Source: Hymenolepis diminuta (taxonomy: Eukaryota; Platyhelminthes; Cestoda; Cyclophyllidea; Hymenolepididae). From it: a stretch of DNA of 64,000 nt. The stretch is from contig CAADRB010000035.1 in assembly GCA_900708905.1 (NCBI GenBank), positions 520,333 through 584,332 on the forward strand, given 5' to 3'. The notes below the pieces were generated by a model. It saw only the letters and a list, made by a program, of their open reading frames with translations, was not told where the DNA came from and did no database searches. Shown here in pieces: positions 50,201 through 59,621 of this stretch; within the stretch, counting starts at the first letter, position 1, and each line of letters starts with the position of its first letter. Position numbers and translations under genes: made by a program.

Positions 50201-53200
50201 ATTCCAGTGCTTCGAATCTATTCCACAGGTTGTGTTATATGTAATCAGGTCTAGCCAATGAGTTTGCTTTAATACCGCTGTGTTACTTTAGTGTCACTTT
50301 ATTTGACGGGGAAAAGTGTTCATTCATAAAGTACGAAAGGACCCAATCCGCTACTTATCATTATTATTTGATCTAATAATTGGCAGGAAATAAAAGATGC
50401 AACACTTGAATAAGTGGCTGAAGTGTTCAGCCGCTTTTTCCTTAAAAAATCAGTTTGTCATCATATTTTGTCTCATCAAAATATTGTAATTTGAGCATTA
50501 TATTCAAAGCTGGAGCTCCTGAAATCGGTGTTTTGATCTTCAAATATTCGAATATGTTTCGGAATTTTAGGATTCATTAAAGTTATTTCTCAGCATTCTT
50601 TCTATTGATGTGGAAGAATTGGGATGATTGCCTATTTAGGCATTTCCAAGTCCGATTCCCATCTATGACAAGAACTCATCCTACATGAGTAAAATCACAA
50701 CGTCTGTTTAGACTGCTCAACCAACAAAATAGGTCAATGAAAACAAGTCAGATGGATGAGAAATGTCGGAAATTAGAATCCAACTATTCCAAAGATGTTG
50801 GCCAAATAATGACTATCTTTTAAGACAGATTTAAATGTTTATTTATTTATTTCAACGAATTTTCAATTAAAAGTGCTTTAATTTGAGGATTTTAGGAGTC
50901 AATCTACGGTACAGCAAAAATACTGAAACTTTTATTGCAGAGAGTTAATTGCAATCAGGAAACAGTAAAGTGCAGTAATTAATGAGGGGAAGGGATGGAA
51001 AAGATATTGAGAATCAGGTCATTTGATTTCCGAACTCGAGCTAGCTCGCTGTTTCATGCTCCATGATGGATGGTTCTAGCTTAGTCTCCTGAAATACTGA
51101 GCTACTTCTTGCACTTCATTTCCTTCCATAGGCTGGGTCATTGACAGGTTGACGAGATTAGTAAAAGTATTTTAAATAGAGCAAATTTTATTAGAGTCCC
51201 CTCAAGTTAAAATCCAAAAGACTTCGAATATGGTCAAATTAGTTGTACTATGAAACTCCAGTAAACCGCTTTTATGAAAACATCATTAACTGGCGATTCT
51301 TACAGTTAAAGTCTGTATTCTTATCAGCGAACTTCAGGAATTTCGGGTTTATTGTCGGCAAAATCCTTATGGGAAAGACAGCCGTGCGAATAATTAGACA
51401 AAATACTTTCACAGCTGCAGAGTGTTTTACCGAAATTAGCTGAAATTGGGAGTCTTCAAAATTGCCTTAAATGCGTGCACTTCCCTACAAGTTTAGTGAA
51501 ATGCAATGGAAAGTTGGTGAATATTTTTTTCAAATTCGTCGATTTCTTATCGTTGTATCCTGACCCTTGGATCAAATCATTCAAGTTTGCAGGCTTAGTC
51601 ATATGAACACCGAGAAAATTACTAACAATAAGAATAGATTAGAAATCTTTGTTAGTTATGATGAATTTTATTATTCACAATTATTTAAGTAAAGGTATTC
51701 TTATTTGAATTCTCTTCTATGGGCTTTACTGTCTGAAGATATTGTAAAATTCTCATGTTTGGTCATTCTGCTTCCTCCGTCTTCGAAGGAAGAAGTGATT
51801 TGAAGTGTTCGGCTACCAGAATTAAACAACCGAACAGCAGGCACTGAAGTTGCAGATAAGAATTTGATTAACAATCCACTGGATCAATGATTGAATTTTA
51901 ATTTTAGACCCTGAAGCAGTGAACTGAAACCGAAAATCAAAAGAAGGAACTCCCCTAACGCACAGTTTCCGACGCTCTTCCTTCAATTCAAGTGAAATTT
52001 ACTTACTAAATTTCTTTCTCACAATGAAAATTGAAAATGCATTTTTAATTAGTTGTTGAAAAAATACTTCTAATAATATAAGATATAAAAACCGAACTGA
52101 CGGAAGTAAACGTTGGTTAAAAACAACAGTAGCGAGATATAACGAGCATCGGTGGGGCAGTCACTGATGTGCTCTTCAAATAAAGCTGTAGCTTCTGGTC
52201 TGATGTGTGTTGATGTACGCCCAGAGTGTCAAAAATCGAGTCTCTTGTCATTGAAACTCCATTACGCTAGTTCTCCATCCAAGATGATTGTTGGAAAGCA
52301 CTTCCCTAAACGGACTCGGGCTGTTACTATTATTTGAGCATTCACAGTAAAAAGCATAATTCCCAAGCCTATTCATAAAAGCGCTTTTCAGCGGTCACTC
52401 ATCAACCATTGTGCTTCCAACGCACCTTATTCCATTTTTTAAGATACTTATTAAAGTCATCCCAACCCTGGCCAGCATTAATCAGTTTTTTCGGCTGTTC
52501 CAGATCCGGCGTGATTCAAGCAGGTGACTCGCTCTTGGCCATTCAAGGTGACTCACCTCTGGGCAAGACGATTGATAAGTTGACAGCTCGGTACCTCCTC
52601 AACCCCGCCCTCGAAACATCGTCCTCCTCGACCAGCCGCCACCTGGCCCTGGTGACTCAGTACACTGTGGCCGAAAACGTCATCCCCTCCAGTGGTGTCT
52701 TTGATGTCCGAATCATTAGAAGATCCTCCAGTCTCGGCATTAACCTCCAGGGTAGGTGTGCTACCTTGTTCGAAGTGAAAGTTATTAATTCTGATAGTGC
52801 ACTAGTTTGGCTAACACATACTTGATTCTCTTCTGCTAAAATGTTTAGTGCAAATAACTATTAGATTTTTGCTTCGTTGAATCCTGAAAAGCTATTCAGT
52901 CATCTCTGACACCGGAAGAAAAATTTTATTGAAATATTGAAGCCACCTTACTAATTATTTGTCCTGCAAATTTCGATTTGATATCAGCTTTGGAGTTTTG
53001 CCATTACTCAGTCGTCATGATCACATGATTTTTGATGCTCATTTTATTCTGCTTACAAAACATTTGTAGCTTCTTTTAAAAGTAATTCTGAAAATAGGAG
53101 TTATTTGAGATTTTGTCTTTGAAAACTCCCAGGCAGTTCAAATTCCCTCCAATTACCGTGAGGAATAATCGATAATCTCAATGAAATTCTTAGATAATTT

Positions 53201-56003
53201 GATGCTCTGTTAAGCTCTTTAAGATCTTTTCTAAGGGTCAGATCTTAAGTCAGCGTACCAATTTTCCCTGGGCTGTGGCTAGTGGGACTCGACACTTCGA
53301 CGATTTCTGTTCCTTCTTTGGTTTGGGATTCAGTACGTAGATACAATATAGGATGAATTATTGATGTCTTAACTATTAAAATTATTGTTATTTTCTACAA
53401 TGCAAAAGAAAATTCCATTCAAGCGGTAAGCAGGACTTTAGATGAGATTAGGTTGTCATGTAAACGGTGGGAATGCAGTGTAAATCGGCGGCAGGAGGCA
53501 AAGAATGCCTTGCACAAGGGAAGCACAGATCAATAAATGCTAGCAACAACTTCACTTGCGTCAGATGAAGCATTCCTTCCCACTTTTCCAACGGCCAATT
53601 GCGTAGCGAAACGCAAGGCCCTGGCATCTAGCCTGCCACCCAGCCATGCAGCCAGCCCAGCAGTGTGACCACTGGGTGCCAAGTTCGGCAAGTTGTGATG
53701 GGCTGTATGCCATACCACTTCTTGCCTCTTCTTCCCTCTCGAGATTTACTTCTTAAATCCCCCAAAAATTTTATTATACCGTGAAGTCGCCTAGAAAGTA
53801 GTTGTTTATGGAGATTATGGAAGATAACTCTGATGTGGATGGAGTTCGAATCTATTTTGACAACCATCCACACCATCACATTTATGTGAATGAAGTACGC
53901 ATACGAAAATAAACACGCATTATAATCTAAAAGGTGTAAATATACCAGAAGGTAGTGTAGAAGGCGTAGACATGGAAATATAGAATAAAAGGACACAGAA
54001 GTCCTTTAAGAGTATGAAATATGGGAAAAGGCATTTAAAAGTAAGAAGAGGAAAGGAAGTGATAGCACCACTCTCTCTTGTACCATGTAACCTGAAGAGG
54101 GCAGATAATTTTGAATGCTGATCTGGATGAGCTGCCTGTTAGTAAGCGCTTCCGTACTGGCTGGTGAGGTAGCTAGCTTAGCTCACCTCCATCTCTTTAG
54201 TAGCCACTTGCTTGATGACTTAAAGTGGAAATACAGAGTTCGTAAAAGAGGGCACAAGGACGATTGAGCGTAAACGAAATGAATGTGAGCACGTCACAGT
54301 TATCTCTAGTGAAATCATTTTTCTCCTGCTCTTTCTCTCAAACCCTTTTGTTGTCAGGAGGATGATGCACAGTGGTGTCATGTGATCCGAAATAATTAAA
54401 GAATGCTCTGGGTTTGAAAATTAAAAGTAAATATCTGGGAAAAATCTTCTAGCAAGTTCGGGAAACACTCTGAGAAGAATATTATTAAGAAATAAATTTA
54501 CTCGTAAGTTCTGTACGAGAATTTAGCGGATAGAATGTAAATGCGAGTTTCCCAGAAAAGCATCTTCGAAATACCTTGCCTCTACTCAAACCAGGGGATA
54601 TTTACGCTTTTCTAAAATATATGAATGCAAACTTATAGAGAGGTTGACTTCCCCTCAATAGTCTTTGTACTAACAACTAATCGAACTTTATGATTCCGTA
54701 CTACTGAAGTAACCGGAACAAGCTGTTGTTCCATTTATACAGGAATGTTGCCCTTTATAATTGAAATCTTCACGTGGCGCATATTTTTCCTTTATGCATC
54801 TCTACGTCCGATTCAAATGTCTATAAAAATTTCGCCTATCATTTTGAAATTCTGTTAATAGCTGCAGTTTTCGTGTCTGGGTTTTTAAATTCCCACGAAG
54901 TTTCTGAGTCAACGAAGAATGAATCATTTGTTCGGCTGTTTATAAATGTTGTTGCTAGAATTGGTCAATTCTGTCCGATTTCTCTGTCAAATAAGGTGCA
55001 GAAACCGAAATATGTGTTAACTTAATGCCACGAAGCTTCCTAAAAGGATATTCTTCAAGTCTAAAATACAAATAAAGTCATTTTTACGTGACGAATAGTC
55101 GCTTTTATTATTAAATTTAACCCATTTTAGGGCTGGAAATGCAATTTGTAACCGTGGGAATGCAAGCAAAAATAGGATGTGTATAAGAACAGAGTCCAAT
55201 TTCTTCTGATCTTTGGATTCCGATTGCAAAATCAAAATAGCGTTTGTTTCATTCCTTTATTGCAATTTCGAATAATGGGAGATTATGAGAATAGGAACAG
55301 CAGGAGATGAAGGCGAGATTGTTGGGTTGTTGTGGAGAATAAAATCAATGCATTAAAGGGCATAATTTATTTGAATTTTGGACTCTGGATTGACCTATCG
55401 CTCGTTTTTGATATTATTTTTCAGCCTCCCGAAAGAGCAGACCAGGTGAACCCCTTCTAATAAGCAAGGTGATTCCCGGTAGCGTAGCTAGCAGATGTGG
55501 TTCAATCCATCCTGGTGATATTCTCCTTGCAGTTAATGGAGTCTCTCTTGAAGCCTGTAGTATCACTGATGCTGCGCGTCTCCTTCAAACCTCTGAGGAA
55601 ATCGTCACTTTGCGAATTCAGAAGCCAGATGAAGATGCCGCTACCCCGATCTCTGACGAAGGACTTCCCTCTTGTTGCCAAAGCGATCTTGAAATCGTCC
55701 GAGATGATGATAATGATTTCAGTCTAGGCGTAGGTGGCCCTTTTGACATGAATGACACACTGGATGATGAATTTCTCAGTCAATCTGCAGATGAATCAAT
55801 ATCACACTTACCTGCTCCTCCACCCAGACCACCTCGAAGGTACCAAGGTCAGAAGATCAAACGGACCCAACAGCATAGACATGGAGGAGGCACCGCAAGA
55901 AATCATCAACAGCAACTAGAAAGTGAAATTGGAAGCGACGCAAGGAGAGGAAATCCATCTGATAGTTTTTCCTCCGATAGATTCAGTGAAAATATGTGTT
56001 CCG
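23071..56003 (+). CDS. GRIP: glutamate receptor-interacting protein-like multi-PDZ scaffold (5' part; 3' end outside window)
   Basis: Exons: 23071-23233, 31821-31956, 32029-32174, 38339-38489, 38630-38778, 38857-39010, 39078-39223, about 42100-42367, 46897-47152, 52504-52751, 55425-56003. Phases agree at every junction except the start of the eighth. GRIPs are cytoplasmic scaffolds whose PDZ domains bind C-terminal tails of AMPA receptors and other membrane proteins. Five PDZ domains are visible, with carboxylate-loop motifs LGLT, LGIT, LGAS, FGFS, LGIN. PDZ4-PDZ5 are joined by VAENVIPSSGVFDVRI, nearly identical to the vertebrate GRIP linker (VAESVIPSSGTF); this is the strongest reason to choose GRIP over MPDZ/PATJ. 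A long linker separates PDZ3 and PDZ4, as in GRIP. After PDZ5 come an acidic stretch and PAPPPRPPRR. About 800 codons are present; PDZ6 and PDZ7 are not found before 64000. Confidence 0.88.
23553..23765 (+). repeat. interspersed repeat family, copy D
   Basis: Head ACGTCAGGGCATCAAGGACT, then TTCGTCTGATTTTT, AATTCTTGTCCATAAT, GCAGTGCTTATTGATCG and AGTCGGTCTT, in family order; the tail is lost. Confidence 0.65.
24205..24285 (+). repeat. tRNA-like segment with good B box
   Basis: GGATTCGATTCCC at 24265-24277 is a near-consensus pol III B box. It can form a T-arm with ATGGA against CCCAT (one mismatch) around TTCGATT. The upstream half does not fold into a clear cloverleaf, so a tRNA-derived SINE or pseudogene is more likely than a working tRNA. 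Confidence 0.35.
24681..24756 (+). pseudogene. degenerate tRNA-Asn (GTT) or tRNA-Asn-derived repeat
   Basis: TTCGGCTGTTAACCGGAAGG is almost the animal tRNA-Asn anticodon arm: stem TTCGG/CCGGA, loop CTGTTAA, anticodon GTT at 24717-24719. A plausible D arm (GCTT...GAGC) precedes it, and a T arm (GGTAG, loop TTTAAGC, CCATC) follows. The T-loop has lost TTCGA and one stem pair. The acceptor ends (GACCGAT and CGGAGGC) do not pair, so it is not expected to be functional. Confidence 0.6.
27180..27365 (+). repeat. interspersed repeat family, copy E
   Basis: Shows the family head clearly: AACGTCAAGGTATCAAAGAG, then GATTCGAGGTGTACAATATT, AAGTTCCAAAGTTTGAATTT, CTCTGGATTGCAG and ACTTGTCTACGATGCTCGG. Truncated after the centre. 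Confidence 0.7.
27930..28065 (-). repeat. interspersed repeat family, copy F (inverted)
   Basis: On the minus strand: GATTCGTCCCCTGGATCATA, GTCTACGATTTCCAGTGC and ACAGATCGTC, the central part of the family. Confidence 0.65.
29148..29232 (+). repeat. tRNA-like segment
   Basis: GGTTTGATTCGTACC at 29213-29227 resembles a B box; an A-box-like TAATGGCTCCCGG lies upstream near 29147. It shares the GGTTTGATTCGT(A/C)C core with 41885-41898. Cloverleaf not convincing. Confidence 0.3.
31105..31460 (+). repeat. interspersed repeat family, copy G (longest)
   Basis: Near full-length: AGTATTCACTAAAAGACCGG, AAAGTTCAAACTTCATGACC, GCGAATACTTGTCTGCCATG, CAGTGCTCATTGACCG, TTTCGTTTCTTTTCC, GCTTACAGTTTTAGG, AAATTTGAGGTTAACAGAGC and AGCTGTGCTCACTGAAAGTG. 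It ends about 360 bp before GRIP exon 2. Confidence 0.75.
31821..31956 (+). CDS. GRIP: GRIP exon 2: first half of PDZ1
   Basis: Encodes VEVTLYKQKHTNLGLTISGG, PRITTIKPGSIAD plus AA (phase 2). Acceptor TGTCTTAG, donor GTGTGT. LGLT is the carboxylate-binding loop of PDZ1. Confidence 0.92.
32029..32174 (+). CDS. GRIP: GRIP exon 3: second half of PDZ1
   Basis: Encodes KSDCLLVNDVIKSINGSS, then THEQIAKITK and LGLEYILTDS, ending phase 1 before GTAGGT. VNDVIKSING is the usual GD-I-L-x-V-N-G segment, with the conserved Gly replaced by Asn. Confidence 0.92.
34805..35075 (+). repeat. putative dispersed repeat, copy 2 (partner at about 10330-10625)
   Basis: Purine-rich block with AGAGAGAGAG, GGGAAGTATATA and TATAACGGCAGGA, in the order and spacing seen at 10330-10625. 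The short open frame across it is not considered coding. Confidence 0.4.
37310..37620 (+). repeat. interspersed repeat family, copy H
   Basis: CGAATTGTACAGCATTAACG, TTCTTGATCTGGATTTCACC, ATGCTTGTCTACGATGTTCA, GAGGAGTCCGTCTTG, GACAAATGATTTTATATAAC, GTTTGCAGTTTTGTCACAGC and TGTGTTCACTCAAGCTGAAT, in family order. Confidence 0.75.
37774..38089 (-). mobile_element. solo LTR with 4-bp target-site duplication
   Basis: The LTR body is 37778-38085 (308 bp, TGTAGC...CCACA on +). It is flanked on both sides by TGTA (37774-37777 and 38086-38089), a 4-bp duplication typical of Ty3/Gypsy insertion. On the minus strand a TATATAA box (38017 down to 38011) would start transcription near 37985. It is related to the LTR at 34-427 but has no primer-binding site beside it, so it reads as a solo LTR left by recombination. 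It is antisense to GRIP and lies 250 bp before exon 4. Confidence 0.8.
38339..38489 (+). CDS. GRIP: GRIP exon 4: first half of PDZ2
   Basis: Encodes FIHLEPVNESLGITVRGG, then FPLTICRIRPRSCAD plus AA (phase 2). Acceptor ATATTTCAG, donor GTGAGT. Confidence 0.93.
38630..38778 (+). CDS. GRIP: GRIP exon 5: second half of PDZ2
   Basis: Encodes KNGCLKQGDRILAIDGVQT, TCEESMKLLG and SLFIEYDVADIG. EYDV matches the end of PDZ2 in vertebrate GRIP. Acceptor TTTTTGCAG, donor GTTAGA; ends phase 1. Confidence 0.94.
38857..39010 (+). CDS. GRIP: GRIP exon 6: first half of PDZ3
   Basis: Encodes SGPFEIEIEKLPTERLGASL, then LLISHIRDGSIAD plus AG (phase 2). SGP and the weak LGAS loop correspond to SGPLLVEV and LGVA in vertebrate GRIP PDZ3. 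Preceded by a 78-nt intron. Confidence 0.93.
39078..39223 (+). CDS. GRIP: GRIP exon 7: second half of PDZ3
   Basis: Encodes RCGALQVGDLIETINGRS, LSLQEAIDLLSD and IKLRILPCPEI, ending phase 1 before GTACGT. The preceding intron is 67 nt. Confidence 0.94.
39990..40300 (+). repeat. interspersed repeat family, copy I
   Basis: ATTGTATAGCATTCACTGAA, AAGTACAAATTTCACGAATT, GTCTCCTAGATTAGGGCAAC, TCCAGTGCTTATTTATGG and AATGTTAAGTAGCTTAATGG, in family order. Within GRIP intron 7. Confidence 0.7.
41848..41904 (+). repeat. tRNA-like segment in a GC-rich patch
   Basis: A-box-like TGGCCAGGCTAC at 41848 and B-box-like GGTTTGATTCGTCC at 41885-41898. It lies in a patch (about 41740-41940) distinctly GC-richer than its surroundings. 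Confidence 0.3.
42100..42367 (+). CDS. GRIP: GRIP exon 8: Ser-rich linker between PDZ3 and PDZ4
   Basis: Open frame encoding a Ser/Arg/Asn-rich segment, including FHEELDFSWNSTPVDSTP and SRRSYSRRE-like runs. It occupies the place of the low-complexity PDZ3-PDZ4 linker of vertebrate GRIPs, where a QLTWDSW stretch is comparable to ELDFSWN. A GTACGC donor at 42368 leaves phase 1, which fits the PDZ4 exon. The start is uncertain: GATGCAG (ends 42099) or the next CAG (ends 42102) are the best acceptors, but neither matches the phase of exon 7, and an in-frame TAA at 42079-42081 blocks extension upstream. Confidence 0.6.
42950..43240 (-). repeat. interspersed repeat family, copy J (inverted)
   Basis: On the minus strand: CAATGTCGAGGTATCAGAAG, GATTTTTGGCTCGAGTTGTA, CTTCATTTCGC, TTAAGAAGGCAAAATG, GAAGTTAACAGAGTTGCG and AGCTGTTTTCACT, i.e. 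head and tail blocks with the centre deleted. Confidence 0.7.
45424..45590 (+). CDS. possible alternative exon inside GRIP intron 8 (uncertain)
   Basis: The open frame 45373-45678 contains a strong acceptor (ACGCAATTTCAG ending 45423) followed by hydrophilic sequence: FEPDREIEAHESGREFKSPS and STIVPNYLGNYSTMEINLA. Possible donors follow MLQ (AAGGTGGCG or AAAGTGGAA) but are weak. Only a phase-0 start keeps it open, which does not fit the phase-1 boundaries of exons 8 and 9. It could therefore be a terminal alternative exon, an exon of another gene, or chance. Confidence 0.25.
46897..47152 (+). CDS. GRIP: GRIP exon 9: first half of PDZ4
   Basis: Encodes CRTEEVEVVLEASLAW, then an inserted stretch of roughly 20 residues (QQQTGNIESRRHG region), then NPFGFSLQPAS, FPLIASVIPGGPAF plus CA (phase 2). 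TEEVEVVL matches TTEVVL of vertebrate GRIP PDZ4, and FGFS is the carboxylate loop. Acceptor TTTTGCTTAG, donor GTAAGT. Short minus-strand frames here are shadows. Confidence 0.9.
47707..47764 (+). repeat. tRNA-like segment
   Basis: A-box-like TTAGCCAATGTGG at 47707 and B-box-like GGGTATCGATGCC at 47752. The spacing of about 45 nt fits a tRNA, but stems were not convincing. Confidence 0.3.
48319..48344. repeat. (GA)n microsatellite
   Basis: Twelve or so GA dinucleotides followed by GGGAGCG. Confidence 0.9.
49692..49880 (+). CDS. unrecognised short coding candidate in GRIP intron 9
   Basis: Starts MEGDSGESISPPRRKNSDHK and continues VGYFAPPLFNLEGDLKSFVL into AFLREGESPKK, after which composition turns to low-complexity lysine/hydrophobic sequence typical of intron read-through. 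The acidic, Ser-Pro start and the PPxFxxxGDxxSFVxxFL pattern look protein-like and recall the N-termini of retroelement Gag proteins, but I cannot assign a family. It may be a first exon of a nested gene, a Gag relic, or chance. Confidence 0.3.
52504..52751 (+). CDS. GRIP: GRIP exon 10: second half of PDZ4, PDZ4-PDZ5 linker, start of PDZ5
   Basis: Encodes SGVIQAGDSLLAIQGDS, a Ser-rich loop (LETSSSSTSRH), LALVTQYTVAENVIPSSG, VFDVRIIRRSSSLGINLQ; ends phase 1 before GTAGGT. The linker is nearly identical to that joining PDZ4 and PDZ5 in vertebrate GRIP, where the two domains fold as one unit. Acceptor CTGTTCCAG. Confidence 0.95.
52752..55424 (+). other. GRIP intron 10 (2673 nt, inside PDZ5)
   Basis: No repeat family member was recognised. 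A GC-richer patch at about 53460-53740 contains a minus-strand frame (53628-53996) with no known motif; it may be an unidentified repeat. Confidence 0.6.
55425..56003 (+). CDS. GRIP: GRIP exon 11: rest of PDZ5 and acidic/proline-rich linker
   Basis: Encodes GEPLLISKVIPGSVASRCGS, IHPGDILLAVNGVSLEACS, ARLLQTSEEIVTLRIQKPDE, completing PDZ5. Unlike PDZ1-PDZ4, no intron interrupts PDZ5 at the SRCG site. There follow an acidic stretch (IVRDDDNDFSLGV, NDTLDDEFLSQSADES), a PAPPPRPPRR motif and a basic, Gln/His/Gly-rich tail to SENMCS plus one base (phase 1) before GTAAGT. The corresponding region in vertebrate GRIPs leads directly to PDZ6. Confidence 0.94.
55811..55840 (+). other. proline-rich PxxPxR motif in the GRIP linker
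   Basis: Encodes PAPPPRPPRR directly after an acidic stretch; PAPPPR fits a class II SH3-binding consensus. Binding is inference. Confidence 0.5.
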
Positions 56004-59000
56004 GTAAGTAATATGAATCAATAAACAGTGAAATGAAAAAATAACAAGTTCAGTAATTTAATAATCTTATTCAACATACAAATTTAACCATTGGTTGTAT
56101 TGCTTTCATCGAAGAGGGAACTCGATGAGGCTTTTCAATTACCTCTTCTGCATTTTGACATTTTTCCAGTTCTGATTTAATTCAGTAGGTATCAGTCAAG
56201 GAAAAATTTTGGTTTTGAAAATTTGATACGATTATTTGAAAGTGTACAACAAGTACCGCGAAAACAAGCAGTTTCGGGGCCACTTTCTTCTTTGCACGTT
56301 TACAAACTAATTTTGAATGTCACTTATAATAGTGATAGGGTTAGATTACATTACATATTTGACCCAAGTGACATCTCAATTTCATTTCGTTCCTGCCTGA
56401 TTTAAGCTTCACTTCCAGCATCTACTCACTTGATTTCGGCTTAATTTAGTTTCTGAGAGACAGGACTTCAGGAATAAACTATCAGGGTGGTTAAATGAGG
56501 CCAAGCTTTAAGAAATAAGTTCCCCTATTAATATCGCAGAAATTTCATTAGATCAACTTCTACAGAGAGAGAATTTTTTTGTTAGAAAATGCAGAAACTT
56601 ATCCCTTTTCATACCAGTTTCAGAAAAATTGACTTTATTTACAGGCATTTTTATTTCAATTTGATCCCGCCACCGATTTATCTAACTCAAATCTCTTAAA
56701 AGAGGAATAAATATCCAAACTCAACCAAACCCGAAGGCCAATAATGCTTTGATTGTTGGCCTCTTATTAGGATAATCTTCTTCCTCGACAAGGCTTAACT
56801 CTCCTCTGTTTTTAAAGGCAGAGTTAATCTCACTTGTTTTCCCTCTCTCACACAAACACACTGAATTGTCCCGATACTTCATGAGCGGAGTATTTTTACA
56901 AAGGGAAAGATTTAAATTCCCTCTTTTCCTTATGTTGGCTAGCTCTCTTTGCTTCTCTCCAACCAAACTACTGCGCAGAAAAGGCGGCGCTGGTCGAATA
57001 AAATAAACGCACTGGGGAATGCAAGCACACGAGATCAGACAATGCGGCACGTAGTAGCCAAAGGACGGAAGATAAATTACTATGTCTCGCTATAGCAGCA
57101 GATTGTTGGCTTCCACTCCCCAATATGCCGCCATTCACTGATCTGATTCATCCTCCGCTCTAAGCATTATCAATTTGTGGAAGAGATGATCAGTTATTTT
57201 TTTCATTTCTGTGTCGCAGCTACTCTTCTGGTGCCTGCCACACTTCACTACGAAAGCATAATGAAAAGACGAGAAGGTTTGATGACAGGAGTCTTTAAAA
57301 GAAACAGACAACCAAGATGAAATGGGGCAGGGATGTGCACTGGTACGGTCACTGTTTAAAGAGAGATTAGGGGAGCGTATATAAATTTCCAAACAGTTAG
57401 AAAAGTTTAGTACACTTCGAAGATCGGGTGTTGTTGAGCGCTCTGATTGAGCACCACTTTGATCATAGAAGTGGTGTAAAACTCGAATTAGTTATTTAAT
57501 TTTACATGACAGGGCTGAAAAGCATTACAACTTATCACCGTTATGAAATCGCCAAGCGGATAGGAAGTGCGAGTCTACAAAAAGAGAGTACGTCTAAATT
57601 TTAAGAGGGACTTTCATTGGAGAATTTATCAGACTTATCCATCACTACATTATCTTTCTCTTCATAGGGAAAATCTGAGTGACGTGTTTCCAAATGACTT
57701 TGAAGCTTTTCTCTTTTTATATAACTCATATAGCACTATCTATTTGGAATCTGGTAATTGATGACCACCCTTGGGTTTGTGATGATTGATCTGCCAGTGA
57801 TTCTCATTTCTGTTTGCAAAGATTCGATGACGCAGAGAATTAACATACAAATCTCCTAATATTTAAGTCTTCTGTTGAGGTTCAGTAATGCAAGGAATCG
57901 AATTCTTTTGTCTTTTTCTCGCCAAACACCTATTTAGCACCAGCGTGAAGTTCTTTTAACAAACATTTTGTGCGTGTGAATTCAGAGGCACGTAGTGTTG
58001 GTAGGTGGGATTTAAATGGCATTTTTGTTAATATCTCATCTTCTTCGTGAAGATTTGCCTACACGTTTATTCTTCGTACAAAGGTTTTCAAAGGGATTTT
58101 TCTGCTTGAACTTTAGCACTCATTTGTCTTGTACTCTACAGTCCTGGCACTATTCTTCAAGCAGTATTCACAACTGCTATCTTCCGCCTTAAGACAGACA
58201 AATGTGGATAAACAGTATGGAAGGAGTGGTTCACTCCATTTTTCCAATAAGTATCTATGGTTGAGTTTTAATCCATTACACCTTCTATGTTAGAATAGGT
58301 GTAAGTTAGACCACAGCAGCCAAGGTAGGTAAAAGAGCCCACTCTACTGACGGTATGATCATTTATTTGGAGAGATGACTGTGGTATCTACATATTCAAG
58401 ATGTCCTAACAACCATTCAAATCGTGAAAAGTTCTTCTTTACTTTCAAATCCACACAAATTGCATCTACTTTATCTGTTATTGATTCCAGGTGTAAAAAA
58501 ACTCATTATTGTGCGCATGATAGGGGACACATAGTAAAATTTCCTTGAAGCCAAGTAGGTTGTTGTAAACTTAACAGAAATAAACAATCTTTGAGGACAA
58601 GATATTCTTTGTTTAAAAAATATTCAAAAATTTAATAATTATAAATTAATTCCGAAGTCGGTTTTAATACATATGATAGTACAATGGATCGCATAAATAT
58701 CAGTGTTCTTACGGTCTTGGAAAGGGTAAGGGACATTTATTTTGAGAACAACCAGCGATGGGCCGAGTTTCACTGGAGGCGCCATCATATCAAATGACAA
58801 GGAAGTCGATAAATAGCCCAAGGGCAAAGGGATTACTCATAGGCAAAAGTAAGATAAGTTACGAAGTCGTCGCAATCTCTTAGATTAATTGTTCCACAGT
58901 TAAGAGTACAAAACAGTGAATTACTTGTACATGCAGCCTTGGACAGTTGCCTGGAAATAATTGCCCTTTTTGTGTGCTGTCTTGCTACAAAAGGTCAAAT

Positions 59001-59621
59001 GCCAGGGCGTATTCCTATTCACCATTTTAATGCAATTACTTTTACTCCAAATCGTTGTCACTTGAGTCATAAGACCTTTAGACGATTAATTGAGGAAATT
59101 TATTTATCTCCATTAAAGGAAGCGACTTAAGTTTCGAAAAGTTAACAAGAAATCTTAAACAGTTTCGTCAAAAGCATTTTGAAACGGAGACATCGAACCG
59201 CACTCTTTCTGTTCTGCATTCTTAAAAAGGGGAATTTGGAGATATTTTGTTTTTTATATTTTTTATATTTGACATTAATGATAACCGCGCATTTGTTGCG
59301 AATGGGAAAGAAGAACAACCACTAATAGCATCTTGTCACCTTTCGCACGTTAATTATAGGGAAGATTTACTAGAATTTTTACCTAGTTTTACCCGTAGTA
59401 ACTTTATGCCCCTTCCAATAAACATAAACTTGCTTCATGATAAATAATATTTTAAAAAATCTTCATAATGCTCACAAAAAACAACCTCGCTTTTCTCCAT
59501 TATCCAAGATGATTCAACCGGGATATCTTTTGTCACTTAACTCAGCTATTATTTATTTGGGTCCGTTAGTTTTCAAGCTACCCTTGCATTTTATTTAATA
59601 TCAATTTTATTATACAAATTT

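Larger units (their letters stand above)
47153..52503 (+). other. GRIP intron 9 (5351 nt, splits PDZ4)
   Basis: Contains a (GA)n tract (48319-48343), a tRNA-like segment (about 47707-47764) and an ATG-initiated open frame at 49692-49940. The rest is AT-rich with no recognised feature. Confidence 0.7.

Noticed and set aside
53628..53996. 122-codon minus-strand open frame in GRIP intron 10
   Set aside because: No motif; hydrophobic, biased sequence from a GC-richer patch that is more likely a repeat.
23071..56003. MPDZ/PATJ/InaD-like alternative identity for the multi-PDZ gene
   Set aside because: The near-identical PDZ4-PDZ5 linker, the long PDZ3-PDZ4 linker and order of domain signatures fit GRIP; no L27 domain precedes PDZ1 in the seen exons.
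56721..57050. 109-codon minus-strand open frame
   Set aside because: No recognisable domain and no splice context; consistent with chance in pyrimidine-rich DNA.
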